Below are positions 1 to 9,156 of a stretch of DNA of 64,000 nucleotides, one piece after another. The notes under the pieces are model-generated. The model was not told the DNA's origin. It did not search any database and saw nothing but the letters and a program-made list of their open reading frames with translations. Position 1 is the first letter of the stretch. Every line of letters begins with the position of its first letter. The stretch comes from Bifidobacterium breve (GTDB lineage: Bacteria; Actinomycetota; Actinomycetes; Nanopelagicales; Nanopelagicaceae), in assembly GCA_945883755.1 (NCBI GenBank), contig CAMCXX010000001.1:62001-126000 (forward strand). The letters run 5' to 3'. Position numbers and translations under genes: made by a program.

Positions 1-2
1 TA

Positions 3-1286
3 AAGGTTTTAACAGTTCACAGCGCAAAGGGGCAACAATGGCAGTTTGTAGCTTTAGCAGGAATGCAGGAGGGGGTTTGGCCAAATTTAAAACAGCGTGG
101 CTCCTTATTAGGCAGCGAACGATTAGTTGAAATATTCCGACATGGCATCAGCAACCCACAAGCATTAGATGCAATCTCTGCCAGTGGATTACTCGAGGAT
201 GAGGGGCGATTGTTAAATGTTGCAACCACCAGAGCTACCGATAAATTATTAATTACTGCGGTGCAGCAGGAGGACAATGAGCCATCACGTTACTTTATTA
301 AATTTGCTGGTGAAGATATCGAGTTCACGCAACCGCTTCGCGCCATTACTCAGACCGCACTCATTGCCGAGCTTCGAAAAATCCTCAGTAACGCTGATGA
401 TCCAGCCCAACAACAATTTGCAGCTCGTGCTTTAAAAACACTTGCTGAAAATGGTGCACGTAGCGCTGATCCAAAAAATTGGCTAGGCACGCTTGCGATC
501 TCAGATCATTCGCCAGTTGTGCAAGGCGATGAACAGCTACGAATCTCGCCAAGTTACCTAGAAAGCTTTGATCAATGTGGTGTTAAGTGGATGCTCGAGC
601 GCAGCGGGGGTCGAGACAGTGATTCAACCGCTCAGGTTTTAGGAAGTGCAATCCATGTATTGGCTGCACAATTTAAAGGGGATCCAAAACTTACCGTTGA
701 TCAACTGCAAGATCGACTTAAGGGTGCTTGGTCATTAATTGATATGAACCAAGGTTGGATCAAGGATTACGAGTATCGCCGCGCCTCAACTATGTTACAC
801 AAATTCTTTATCTGGCAGATCAGCAATAAAAATAAGTTAGTAGATGTTGAACGTCGATTTGAGTTTACCTTAGGAAGTGCAAAGGTAACTGGTTCAATAG
901 ATCGCCTCGAACTTACCGCCGAGAATAAATTTTATATTGTTGATTTAAAAACTGGACAAAGTGCAATATCGGTTGAGGATGCCAAGAAAAATAAACAGTT
1001 GCAGGTATATCAATTAGCGGTAGTAGAAAATGGTTTTGAACCAAAGCTTGAAAGTAATCAAGTTGCAGGGGCGGAACTTCTTTTTGTCGGAGATCAAAAG
1101 ACCAAAAGCGCTTCAATTCGCCAACAAGATCAGATTGATGCAGATCTAGTACGTAGCGAATTAGCCGCTTCAGCGACTGGAATGAGCGCTGGCATCTTTA
1201 CCGCAAAGATTAATGAGCGATGTCGATCATGTTCACTTAAATTAGCTTGTCCGATTCAGCCACAAGGTCGGCGGGTGATTGAATGA
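3..1286 (+). CDS. C-terminal part of UvrD-like helicase with RecB-like PD-(D/E)XK nuclease domain (AdnA-like), truncated by window start
   Basis: Frame is open from base 3 (KVLTVHSAKGQQWQFVALAGMQEGVWPN, UvrD-type motif); nuclease-like GSIDRLEL...YIVDLKTG; C-terminal Cys cluster CRSCSLKLACP; overlaps the following AdnB-like ORF. Confidence 0.85.
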   Translation, partial: KVLTVHSAKGQQWQFVALAGMQEGVWPNLKQRGSLLGSERLVEIFRHGISNPQALDAISASGLLEDEGRLLNVATTRATDKLLITAVQQEDNEPSRYFIKFAGEDIEFTQPLRAITQTALIAELRKILSNADDPAQQQFAARALKTLAENGARSADPKNWLGTLAISDHSPVVQGDEQLRISPSYLESFDQCGVKWMLERSGGRDSDSTAQVLGSAIHVLAAQFKGDPKLTVDQLQDRLKGAWSLIDMNQGWIKDYEYRRASTMLHKFFIWQISNKNKLVDVERRFEFTLGSAKVTGSIDRLELTAENKFYIVDLKTGQSAISVEDAKKNKQLQVYQLAVVENGFEPKLESNQVAGAELLFVGDQKTKSASIRQQDQIDADLVRSELAASATGMSAGIFTAKINERCRSCSLKLACPIQPQGRRVIE

Positions 1287-4200
1287 TTTCGGCCAAAGAG
1301 ATCGCTAAGAAAATTCAATCGGTAGATCCATCATTTATTGCACCTTCAGATGAGCAAATACCAATTATTGAAGCACCCCTTGCACCAGCAGTTGTAATTG
1401 CAGGCGCTGGCTCTGGCAAAACCGAGACTATGAGTCAACGCGTCTTGTACTTAGTAGCGAATAAATTAATTACACCTGATCAATTACTTGGCTTAACCTT
1501 TACCCGTAAATCAGCTGGTGATTTAGCAAAACGTATTCGCAAGCGATTACGGCAATTAAAGGCTGCTGGTTTACTGCCAGATTTACTTGATGAAGCTGAT
1601 TTAACTGTTTCTACCTATCACTCATACGCTGGTCGAGTATTAGCTGATCATGCAATTCGAATTGGTGTTGATGCAGCAGCTGATCCAATCGGTGAAGCAG
1701 CAGCATGGCAGATCGCATATGAAGAGGTATCTAGATTTGCCGGTAGTGATTTACAAATTAATGGCTCACCAAAATCAGTTGTTGAAGAGGTAATTGATCT
1801 CTCTACCCAGTTAGCTGAGAATAATAAGAGCGCCAGTGATATTTCAGAGTACACCTACAAACTTCTAGATCAATTAGCTCAGTTAACTGAGAAGGCTACA
1901 AATCCAGTAAATGAGTTTAAAGCTGAGCTAGAGCAACGATTAGCAATCCTGCCAATTGTTACAGCATTTGATGATCGTCGGCGCGAACAAGGTTTGTTAA
2001 CCTTTAATGATCACATGTCGATGGCGGCACAATTAGTTACTCAATCAAAATCAATACACAATGATGATATTGGTTTATTGGAGCGGGCCAAGTACAAGGT
2101 AGTTTTATTGGATGAGTACCAAGATACCTCCTTTAATCAGATCAACTTCTTATCTGGTTTATTTGGAAATAATCATCCAGTAACTGCAGTTGGTGATCCA
2201 AACCAAGCAATCTATGGCTGGCGCAGTGCTAGCTCAGAGAGCTTAGATACCTTTGGTAAATCATTTAATTCAGATGCTACTCGCTACACCCTTTTAACTA
2301 CCTTCCGTAATGATCAATCAATTCTCGAGATTGCAAATGTAATGATCGATCAAATTGCGCAAGATACCGCTAACTTGGCACCAACAGCTGGTATATCAAA
2401 ATCAGCAACTGGTACTTCAAAAAATGTAGAGAAGTTGCGGGCAAGCAAACTCGCACAAAGCGGTGAGGTAATTTGCGGTATATATGAAACGCAAAGCCAG
2501 GAGGCGCAAGCTATTGCTGATTACTTTGCAAAGTATTGGTTTGATCCAACTCGATTACAAAAGCCAGAGGCGGAGCGTTCAACCTTTGCCGTATTGGTCC
2601 GGGCACGTACGCAAATAGATGCAATTCAAAGTGCGTTACGAGATAAAGATATTCCAACCGATGTTCTTGGTGTTGGTGGATTAGTCCATATCCCTGAGGT
2701 GGCAGATATCATCGCATTGCTGCGTACATTAACCATGCCAGATTCTGGAACTGCGCTGATGCGTTTGCTAACCGGTCCACACCTAGCACTCGGTCCCCGA
2801 GATTTAATGGCACTTGGTGCATTTACCAGAAAGTATGCCAATGAAAATGATAACTCTCGAGGCAAACAGTTAGCAGATGCCTTAACTACTGATCAAGTAC
2901 AGGTTGCTACCGCTGATGAGTTTGCGGCTGGTTCGATTATCGAATCCCTTGAGTTATTGATAACTCTGACACCAAAGGAGTTAAAACATTACACAGCAAC
3001 TCCTGAGTTAAGTGAGGTTGCCTTAACTCGATTACGTCAATTTGCAATAGATATTCGTCAGTTACGAAGATCATTATCTGGCTCCATTACCGATGCATTA
3101 CTAGCGGCAGAGCAATTCCTTTTCTTAGATACTGAGGTGTTACTAAGAAGTGGCTGGAAGGATGGCAGAAAGGATTTAGATCGCTTTTTAGATGAGGCTC
3201 AGAAGTTTCAAAAAAATGGTGGCACCTTAACTGGATTTCTACAATGGTTAAAGATCGCCGAGGATGCCGAAGGGGGATTAAAGCCAGCTGAGGTTGATGT
3301 TCGAAGTGATGCGGTGCAAATTTTAACGGTGCATGCGGCCAAGGGTGCGGAATGGGATTTTGTTGCAGTACCTGGATTAGCAGAGCGCAATTTTCCTAAT
3401 ACTGGGCGCAAATCAGATAGTTGGATTAAAAATGCTGGATCTATTCCAGTAAGTATGCGTGGTGACTCCTCACAACTGCCAAGTATTAATTTTGCAAATC
3501 TCTCAACCAATAAAAATTTAAAGGACTCCCTCGAGAGATTTAACGATGAGTGGAAAGGCCGTAAATCAATTGAAGAGATGCGTCTGGCTTATGTGGCATT
3601 TACCCGCGCTAAACATGGCTTATTTCTCTCTACATCACACTTTAGAAATGGCGAGAATGCAGTCGCCCCAAGCAGCTTGTATATGATCTGTGCGCAACAT
3701 CTGCCAGATATTGCTGGTGCCACAGTTTTAACTGATACACCAATTCCAGATGGCAAAAATCCGCTGATTGAAAATCCAATTACTGGTAATTGGCCTGATG
3801 TTAACTCCAGGTATGAAGTAAAGGCAGCTCAAGTAAGGCAGCAGGCACAGTTACTTCAATCGGTAACCGCCTTCACTCAAGGTGAAATTAATGGTGATGC
3901 GCTTAATGTATTTGAAGATCAAAGTATTTTAAGTGATTTACAAGCGATAGTAAGTGAGTTAAAAAACAGATCTGATATAACTAATGTGCTTTTGCCATCT
4001 CGCTTATCAGTCTCAACCTTGCTGTATTTAAAGCTAGACCCAAATGAGCTAGCACTTCGATTGCGCCGTCCGATGCCAAATCACATTGATAAGTATGCCC
4101 GCCGTGGTACACAGTTCCACCTTTGGCTAGAGCAGTATTTCAAGAGTGAACCGTTGCAATCGATGGATGAGATTTTCTATGGTGGTGACGAAAGCAATCT

Positions 4201-4597
4201 AGCTGAGCCAGATGCTCCTATTCAAGAGTTACAAAAGGCTTGGCAGGCCAGTGATTGGGGTAATCGCAAACCAGTTGGCGTAGAGGTTGGTTTTGAAACT
4301 GTAATTGCTGGAGTTGTTGTTCGCGGTCGAATTGATGCGGTTTATCAGATATCTCCTGGAAAGTTTGAGGTAGTTGATTGGAAAACTGGCAAGGTTAAAA
4401 GCGGTGAAGATTTATCTGTTGCAGCTCTTCAGCTGGCAATGTATCGATTAGCCTTTGCAAAGTTAAATAATCTAGAGCTTTCAAATATCAGCGCCGCCTT
4501 TCATTATGTCGCACAGAATGAGACGATCCGCCCAGCTGATTTGATGAATGAAGCCGAGTTAATTGAGATTATCTCTGCGATTCCACAGATTGCTTGA
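1283..4597 (+). CDS. UvrD/RecB-type ATP-dependent helicase-nuclease (AdnB-like)
   Basis: Walker A GAGSGKTETM, LLDEYQDTS, VGDPNQAIYGWR, LTVHAAKGAEWDFV; C-terminal GRIDAVYQ...VVDWKTGK nuclease motif. Confidence 0.9.
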   Translation: MISAKEIAKKIQSVDPSFIAPSDEQIPIIEAPLAPAVVIAGAGSGKTETMSQRVLYLVANKLITPDQLLGLTFTRKSAGDLAKRIRKRLRQLKAAGLLPDLLDEADLTVSTYHSYAGRVLADHAIRIGVDAAADPIGEAAAWQIAYEEVSRFAGSDLQINGSPKSVVEEVIDLSTQLAENNKSASDISEYTYKLLDQLAQLTEKATNPVNEFKAELEQRLAILPIVTAFDDRRREQGLLTFNDHMSMAAQLVTQSKSIHNDDIGLLERAKYKVVLLDEYQDTSFNQINFLSGLFGNNHPVTAVGDPNQAIYGWRSASSESLDTFGKSFNSDATRYTLLTTFRNDQSILEIANVMIDQIAQDTANLAPTAGISKSATGTSKNVEKLRASKLAQSGEVICGIYETQSQEAQAIADYFAKYWFDPTRLQKPEAERSTFAVLVRARTQIDAIQSALRDKDIPTDVLGVGGLVHIPEVADIIALLRTLTMPDSGTALMRLLTGPHLALGPRDLMALGAFTRKYANENDNSRGKQLADALTTDQVQVATADEFAAGSIIESLELLITLTPKELKHYTATPELSEVALTRLRQFAIDIRQLRRSLSGSITDALLAAEQFLFLDTEVLLRSGWKDGRKDLDRFLDEAQKFQKNGGTLTGFLQWLKIAEDAEGGLKPAEVDVRSDAVQILTVHAAKGAEWDFVAVPGLAERNFPNTGRKSDSWIKNAGSIPVSMRGDSSQLPSINFANLSTNKNLKDSLERFNDEWKGRKSIEEMRLAYVAFTRAKHGLFLSTSHFRNGENAVAPSSLYMICAQHLPDIAGATVLTDTPIPDGKNPLIENPITGNWPDVNSRYEVKAAQVRQQAQLLQSVTAFTQGEINGDALNVFEDQSILSDLQAIVSELKNRSDITNVLLPSRLSVSTLLYLKLDPNELALRLRRPMPNHIDKYARRGTQFHLWLEQYFKSEPLQSMDEIFYGGDESNLAEPDAPIQELQKAWQASDWGNRKPVGVEVGFETVIAGVVVRGRIDAVYQISPGKFEVVDWKTGKVKSGEDLSVAALQLAMYRLAFAKLNNLELSNISAAFHYVAQNETIRPADLMNEAELIEIISAIPQIA

Positions 4598-4651
4598 GAG
4601 TTAATTACTTAAAACTTATCTCCGCAATTGCGCAGCTCTCCTAAAATCTAA

Positions 4652-5569
4652 TTACTTAAAACTTATCTCCGCACCGATCGGTATATGGTCAGAGAGTTGC
4701 AGATTTGAAATACTTGGTAAAGCTACCGCTTCAAATTTGGCTAAATCCTCCTTTTTGCTCAGCAGGTAATCAAATTGAATTCCCGGCTTCCAACTCGGGT
4801 AGGTATTTTGTTTAACTAATGAGCGCCAATTTCCACCTACCGTTGCAAGCTTTTGTGGCAAATTACCTGGCAGATTCATATCCCCAATCAGTAATTGCAG
4901 GCCGGGTAGATTTTGTAAATGTTTTGCCAATTTATTTAGCTGAAATATATTTACACCAGGGGCGAATGAGAGATGAGTATTTGTAATGGTTAATCCACTC
5001 TCTAACTCAGCTGTGATTGCAACTCTTGGCTCATCTTTGATATAGATTAATTTAAATCCATTAGGTTTTTCAGCAGAGCCAGGCTGCACCTTAGGGATTG
5101 CAAGTGGCATACCAATTAATGAGCGACCAAGCTGCTTTACATAAATTTTTTTCACTGGTTGATTAGTAACAAAGCCAATTCCATAACTGGGCGCACCTAA
5201 GGTTGAATTATTAACTCTTACCGATGTGGAATCAGAGCTTTGATTGATCAAAGCTTGATCAAGATCAACTACCTTCTGCCAGCTCTCTCCTGGAGTTCCA
5301 ATTATTGCAGGCAGAAAACTCCAGTACTTAAAACCCAGGGTATCGGCAATTACCTTTGTTTGATTTAGATTTCCAGATCTAGGTTGCATGTAATCAACCT
5401 CTTGCAAGCCAAGAAAATCTGGCTTTAACTTTTCATTAATTACTTGTGTTGCGGTAATCAAATTTTCTTCCCATTGTTGCGCACTTAAGTTTGCATCTGG
5501 CGGAATCTGCTCACCATGCAGGAGATTCCATGAGGCAATTCTCAATTTTTGAGCGGACAGGACAACCAT
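4652..5569 (-). CDS. Endonuclease/exonuclease/phosphatase family protein
   Basis: RIASWNLLHG, LGLQEVD, LLIGDMNLPG, SDHIPIGAEI motifs of the EEP fold. Confidence 0.85.
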   Translation of the reverse strand: MVVLSAQKLRIASWNLLHGEQIPPDANLSAQQWEENLITATQVINEKLKPDFLGLQEVDYMQPRSGNLNQTKVIADTLGFKYWSFLPAIIGTPGESWQKVVDLDQALINQSSDSTSVRVNNSTLGAPSYGIGFVTNQPVKKIYVKQLGRSLIGMPLAIPKVQPGSAEKPNGFKLIYIKDEPRVAITAELESGLTITNTHLSFAPGVNIFQLNKLAKHLQNLPGLQLLIGDMNLPGNLPQKLATVGGNWRSLVKQNTYPSWKPGIQFDYLLSKKEDLAKFEAVALPSISNLQLSDHIPIGAEISFK

Positions 5570-5594
5570 GAAGACAGGCTAGTAGGGTCGGGCA

Positions 5595-6587
5595 GTGATG
5601 ACTCCAAGCACGCCAAAAAAAACGATCCGGTTGCCACTATCGGTGGCCGAGGTGGATCGGGCTGCACATCTGCGAACAGATGAGAAGTACCTACAGAAGG
5701 CTTGGCAGAATGCTTTTGTTTTGCAGTTTAATGATGAGAAGTTTGTTACTAACTCCCACCAATTAGATATCGTTCTTGGCTCACAGCTGGGTGATTACAA
5801 ACCAGAGAGTGATTACTTTCTTGGAATAAACAAATTACCAAATGGTGTGGTGGAGAATTTCTTTGTTAGAAATCTAGGTGTGATTAATTCAGTAATTGAT
5901 CCGGAGCAAAGTTTAGAGCCGCAGGAAAGTTCAGCGGGTAAGGATGAGAGTCTAAAATCGCTTCGAGAGATTGGCGCATTTCTATCGCCACGAGATATCG
6001 GTTTAGCTGTTCATGCTCAGGGCTTGGCAAATTGGCATAAGAAACATACAAGATGTTCGCAATGTGGCGCAGCGACAACTGTTATTTCCGGCGGATCGGT
6101 ACGTAAATGTCTAATTGATGAGAGCGAACATTACCCAAGAACTGATAGCGCAATTATTGTTTTAGTAAAGGATGACCAGGATCGAGTTTTATTAGGAAGA
6201 CAAAAGGTTTGGCCAAAAAATCGCTTCTCAACCTTCGCCGGCTTTGTTGAACCAGGTGAATCTTTTGAGCATTGTGTAGTGCGAGAGGTTTCTGAGGAGG
6301 CGGGAGTTTTGTTAAGCAGTATTAATTACTTAGGTTCACAACCTTGGCCATTTCCTTCGTCACTTATGATCGCATTTGAAGCAATTACAACTAATCCAGA
6401 GTCGGCTCGTCCAGATGGCGAGGAGATTGAGGAGATTCGCTGGTTCTCACGCGCAGATATGAAGGCGGCGATAGCGGGTAACTCACTGATTCTGCCCCTT
6501 GAAATTAGTGTCGCCCGTCAGATGATTAACTCTTGGTATGGTGATTCTGCAGAGAGTGATTTAAAGGGCAATGAGTCATGGCGATAA
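5595..6587 (+). CDS. nudC: NAD(+) diphosphatase (NudC-type Nudix hydrolase)
   Basis: Zinc ribbon CSQCGAAT...C; Nudix box GFVEPGESFEHCVVREVSEEAGV followed by SQPWPFPSSLM. Confidence 0.93.
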   Translation: MMTPSTPKKTIRLPLSVAEVDRAAHLRTDEKYLQKAWQNAFVLQFNDEKFVTNSHQLDIVLGSQLGDYKPESDYFLGINKLPNGVVENFFVRNLGVINSVIDPEQSLEPQESSAGKDESLKSLREIGAFLSPRDIGLAVHAQGLANWHKKHTRCSQCGAATTVISGGSVRKCLIDESEHYPRTDSAIIVLVKDDQDRVLLGRQKVWPKNRFSTFAGFVEPGESFEHCVVREVSEEAGVLLSSINYLGSQPWPFPSSLMIAFEAITTNPESARPDGEEIEEIRWFSRADMKAAIAGNSLILPLEISVARQMINSWYGDSAESDLKGNESWR

Positions 6588-8275
6588 CAAATGAGCAGAT
6601 TTTAAGTGGGTTAGATCCAGAGCAATTAGCGGTAGTAACTGCAATTCGTGGGCCGGTCTGTGTAATTGCAGGAGCCGGAACTGGAAAAACTAGAGTAATT
6701 ACAAATCGGATCGCATATGCAATTAACTCTGGTGTAACCGATCCAACAAAGGTGCTCGCCTTAACATTTACCGCACGAGCTGCTGGTGAGATGAGAGCAC
6801 GACTTCGAACACTTGGTGTACCAAATGTTGCAGCAAGGACCTTTCACTCAGCGGCATTAAAACAGTTACTTTATTTTTGGCCTTACTCCTTTGGTGGACA
6901 GTTTCCCACCCTGTTAACTACTAAATCAGGTTTTATCTCACAAGCAATTGAGCGAGCAGAGATTGCGATTCCAGCACAAGCGGCATCATTGCGCGAGATT
7001 GCAAGTGAGATTGAGTGGGCAAAGGTTTTAGAGATCTCACCTGATAATTATCAGGCGGAGGCGATTGCGGCAAAGCGAAGTATTCGATTGCCAAACAGTA
7101 AGGGCGCGGCTGAGAACTTAGAGATTATTGCCAAGGTTTATGAGGCTTATGAATCATTGAAAAAGCAGGAGCGCACCTTAGATTTCGAGGATATCTTGTT
7201 GTTAACAGTTGGAATGTTGGAGGAGGATCGTGGAGTTCGAGAGCGCGTGCGAGATCAATATCGATTCTTTACAGTTGATGAGTACCAGGATGTTTCACCA
7301 TTACAACAACGATTACTAAATATTTGGCTGGGCAATCGCGAGGAGATCTGTGTTGTTGGAGATGCGGCACAGACCATTTACTCCTTCGCTGGCGCAACCT
7401 CAAACTTCTTATTAACCTTTAAAAACCGCTTTCCAAATGCGCAAACTTATCGACTATCCCGGGGATATCGATCAACTCCTGAGATTATCAATGCTGCAAA
7501 TCAGATATTGCGCAGCGCTAATTTAATTAGTGATCATGGAAATGAGCTCAGCTCTGCAAACTCCCATGGTGATAAACCATTGATTAATGGCTTTGATACC
7601 AGCGCAGAGGAGATCGCCTTTGTGGTTAATTCAGTAGTTGGAAATATTAAGGCGGGGGCTGACTCTTCAGATATTGCAATTCTTGCCAGAACCAATGCAC
7701 AGTTAGATCAAATTAAATCAGCTTTAAACAACGCTAAAGTTGCCAGCCAAATCAGATCGGGTGAGCGTTTCTTTGATCGAGTAGATGTTAGAGATGCGAT
7801 GCGGGTAATTAGAAGTGCATCAGTTCTGCCACCAGAGGGTGGGGATTGGTATGAGGATTTAATCTCGGTGCTGCGACCATTTGGAGATGCTGATTATGTA
7901 ATTGGCTTCTTACGGCTTGCTCGCGAAATGCAGGAGGGAGGTATCGAAGTAGATTCTGCAGATTTATCTTCATCTAGCAATCAAAGAGTTAAAAGCAGTA
8001 TGCGCACATTTTTACGTGAGTTGGAGGATCGTGCCGAGCAAAATAATCCACCAACATTGCCCGGCGTTACATTATCAACCTTGCACTCAGCAAAAGGGCT
8101 GGAGTGGAACCATCTGTATCTAATTGGTCTATCTGATGGTTTATTACCGATGAGTAATAACATTGATTTAAATGAGGAGCGCAGATTGTTTTATGTTGGT
8201 GTAACGCGAGCAAAACAGAGTATTCAGATTACATATGCCGGAAAGCCCAGCGAATTCCTATCTCAACTGGTCTAA
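6578..8275 (+). CDS. ATP-dependent DNA helicase, UvrD2-like
   Basis: GAGTGKTRVITNRI, VDEYQDVSPLQQ, TLHSAKGLEWNHLYLIG, RRLFYVGVTRAK; located between nudC and a whiB7-like gene. Confidence 0.88.
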   Translation: MAITNEQILSGLDPEQLAVVTAIRGPVCVIAGAGTGKTRVITNRIAYAINSGVTDPTKVLALTFTARAAGEMRARLRTLGVPNVAARTFHSAALKQLLYFWPYSFGGQFPTLLTTKSGFISQAIERAEIAIPAQAASLREIASEIEWAKVLEISPDNYQAEAIAAKRSIRLPNSKGAAENLEIIAKVYEAYESLKKQERTLDFEDILLLTVGMLEEDRGVRERVRDQYRFFTVDEYQDVSPLQQRLLNIWLGNREEICVVGDAAQTIYSFAGATSNFLLTFKNRFPNAQTYRLSRGYRSTPEIINAANQILRSANLISDHGNELSSANSHGDKPLINGFDTSAEEIAFVVNSVVGNIKAGADSSDIAILARTNAQLDQIKSALNNAKVASQIRSGERFFDRVDVRDAMRVIRSASVLPPEGGDWYEDLISVLRPFGDADYVIGFLRLAREMQEGGIEVDSADLSSSSNQRVKSSMRTFLRELEDRAEQNNPPTLPGVTLSTLHSAKGLEWNHLYLIGLSDGLLPMSNNIDLNEERRLFYVGVTRAKQSIQITYAGKPSEFLSQLV

Positions 8276-8337
8276 TCCCACCCATTTCACCGCCTGGCGG
8301 TAGCTCAAATTTAATTAAGTTGCATCAATCACAGTAG

Positions 8338-8583
8338 ATGCTTTACCCTGCTCACATGGTAAAAACCAGCGCAGTAATTGAGCAACCACACCTAATTGGT
8401 GCGGTTATTTTCGGGGCGGCAATTAATGCTGTTCAAAATTGGCTTGCCATTTCATCAACCAATCCATCAGCTAAACCACTCTCATCTGCAGCCTCATTCC
8501 GCTCAGATTGGACCAATAAGCGCTCTTATAAGGGTTTTTATACCTTTACAACAGATCGCACCCCTGGTGGCTATATCGATTAA
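8338..8583 (+). CDS. Small ORF (81 aa) of unknown function; candidate leader ORF for the whiB7-like gene
   Basis: Open frame ending 20 nt before an intrinsic terminator upstream of the whiB-like gene; no recognisable homology and no clear SD. Confidence 0.4.
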   Translation: MLYPAHMVKTSAVIEQPHLIGAVIFGAAINAVQNWLAISSTNPSAKPLSSAASFRSDWTNKRSYKGFYTFTTDRTPGGYID

Positions 8584-8603
8584 CTTCGAGTTAGCAGCCG
8601 AGG

Positions 8604-8638
8604 GGCCCGCGAATCTAAAGATTCGTAGGGCCTTTTTT
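8604..8638 (+). terminator. Rho-independent terminator / candidate attenuator upstream of the whiB7-like gene
   Basis: GGCCCgCGAATCTaaAGATTCGtaGGGCC followed by TTTTTT. Confidence 0.85.
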
Positions 8639-8656
8639 ATTTCCCAAAAACTAAAT

Positions 8657-8712
8657 AACCACCACAAGGAAACCACCACAAGGAAACCACCGCAAGGAAA
8701 CCACTGCAAGGA
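8657..8712 (+). repeat. 4 x 14 bp tandem repeat AACCACCRCAAGGA, each unit with an AAGGA Shine-Dalgarno-like core
   Basis: aaccaccacaagga / aaccaccacaagga / aaccaccgcaagga / aaccactgcaagga. Confidence 0.95.
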
Positions 8713-8745
8713 AACGAAAAACAAATGAAAGGAAAGGTGAGAACG

Positions 8746-9156
8746 ATGAGCGTTCTCTTTAGCGAACTACTTGTACCTGGCTGGGCAGAAGGCCCAACCG
8801 CCAAAATTGGATTAGGAGATGTCACCTGGGCCTACGACGAGGCTCCAGTTATCTCCTATAAGGATTACAAGCGCACCGATAATCCTTCATTACTTTCTGA
8901 GGTACCAACGACAAGGGTTGAGGTCGCGGTGATCCCATGCCACTCTGCCGATCCAGAGTTGTACTTCTCCGATGAGCAACATCTAATTGCACAAGCAAAA
9001 GCTTTGTGTGGTGGTTGCCCAATGAAAGCAAAGTGTTTAGCTGGCGCATTATCTAGAGCTGAACCATGTGGAGTTTGGGGCGGTGAGTTATTTGATGATG
9101 GTCAAGTAATTGCGGCTAAGCGAATGCCTGGCCGGCCCGCAAAGGTAGCTAGTTAA
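8746..9156 (+). CDS. whiB7: WhiB-family Fe-S transcriptional regulator, WhiB7-like (an upstream in-frame ATG at 8725 is also possible)
   Basis: C-x(n)-CGGCPMKAKC, GVWGGELF, C-terminal GRPAK AT-hook-like tail; neighbourhood uvrD2 - whiB7 - ABC1 kinase. Confidence 0.85.
   Translation: MSVLFSELLVPGWAEGPTAKIGLGDVTWAYDEAPVISYKDYKRTDNPSLLSEVPTTRVEVAVIPCHSADPELYFSDEQHLIAQAKALCGGCPMKAKCLAGALSRAEPCGVWGGELFDDGQVIAAKRMPGRPAKVAS

Noticed and set aside
8657-8712. Possible CRISPR array
   Set aside because: Units are contiguous 14-mers without spacers and no cas genes; simple tandem repeat
8396-8728. 110-aa ORF spanning terminator and 14-bp repeats
   Set aside because: Runs through the intrinsic terminator and the repeat array (NNHHKETTTRKPPQGN); low complexity, unlikely to be coding
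8637-8825. Minus-strand ORFs over the repeat region
   Set aside because: Repeat-derived low-complexity peptides with no support
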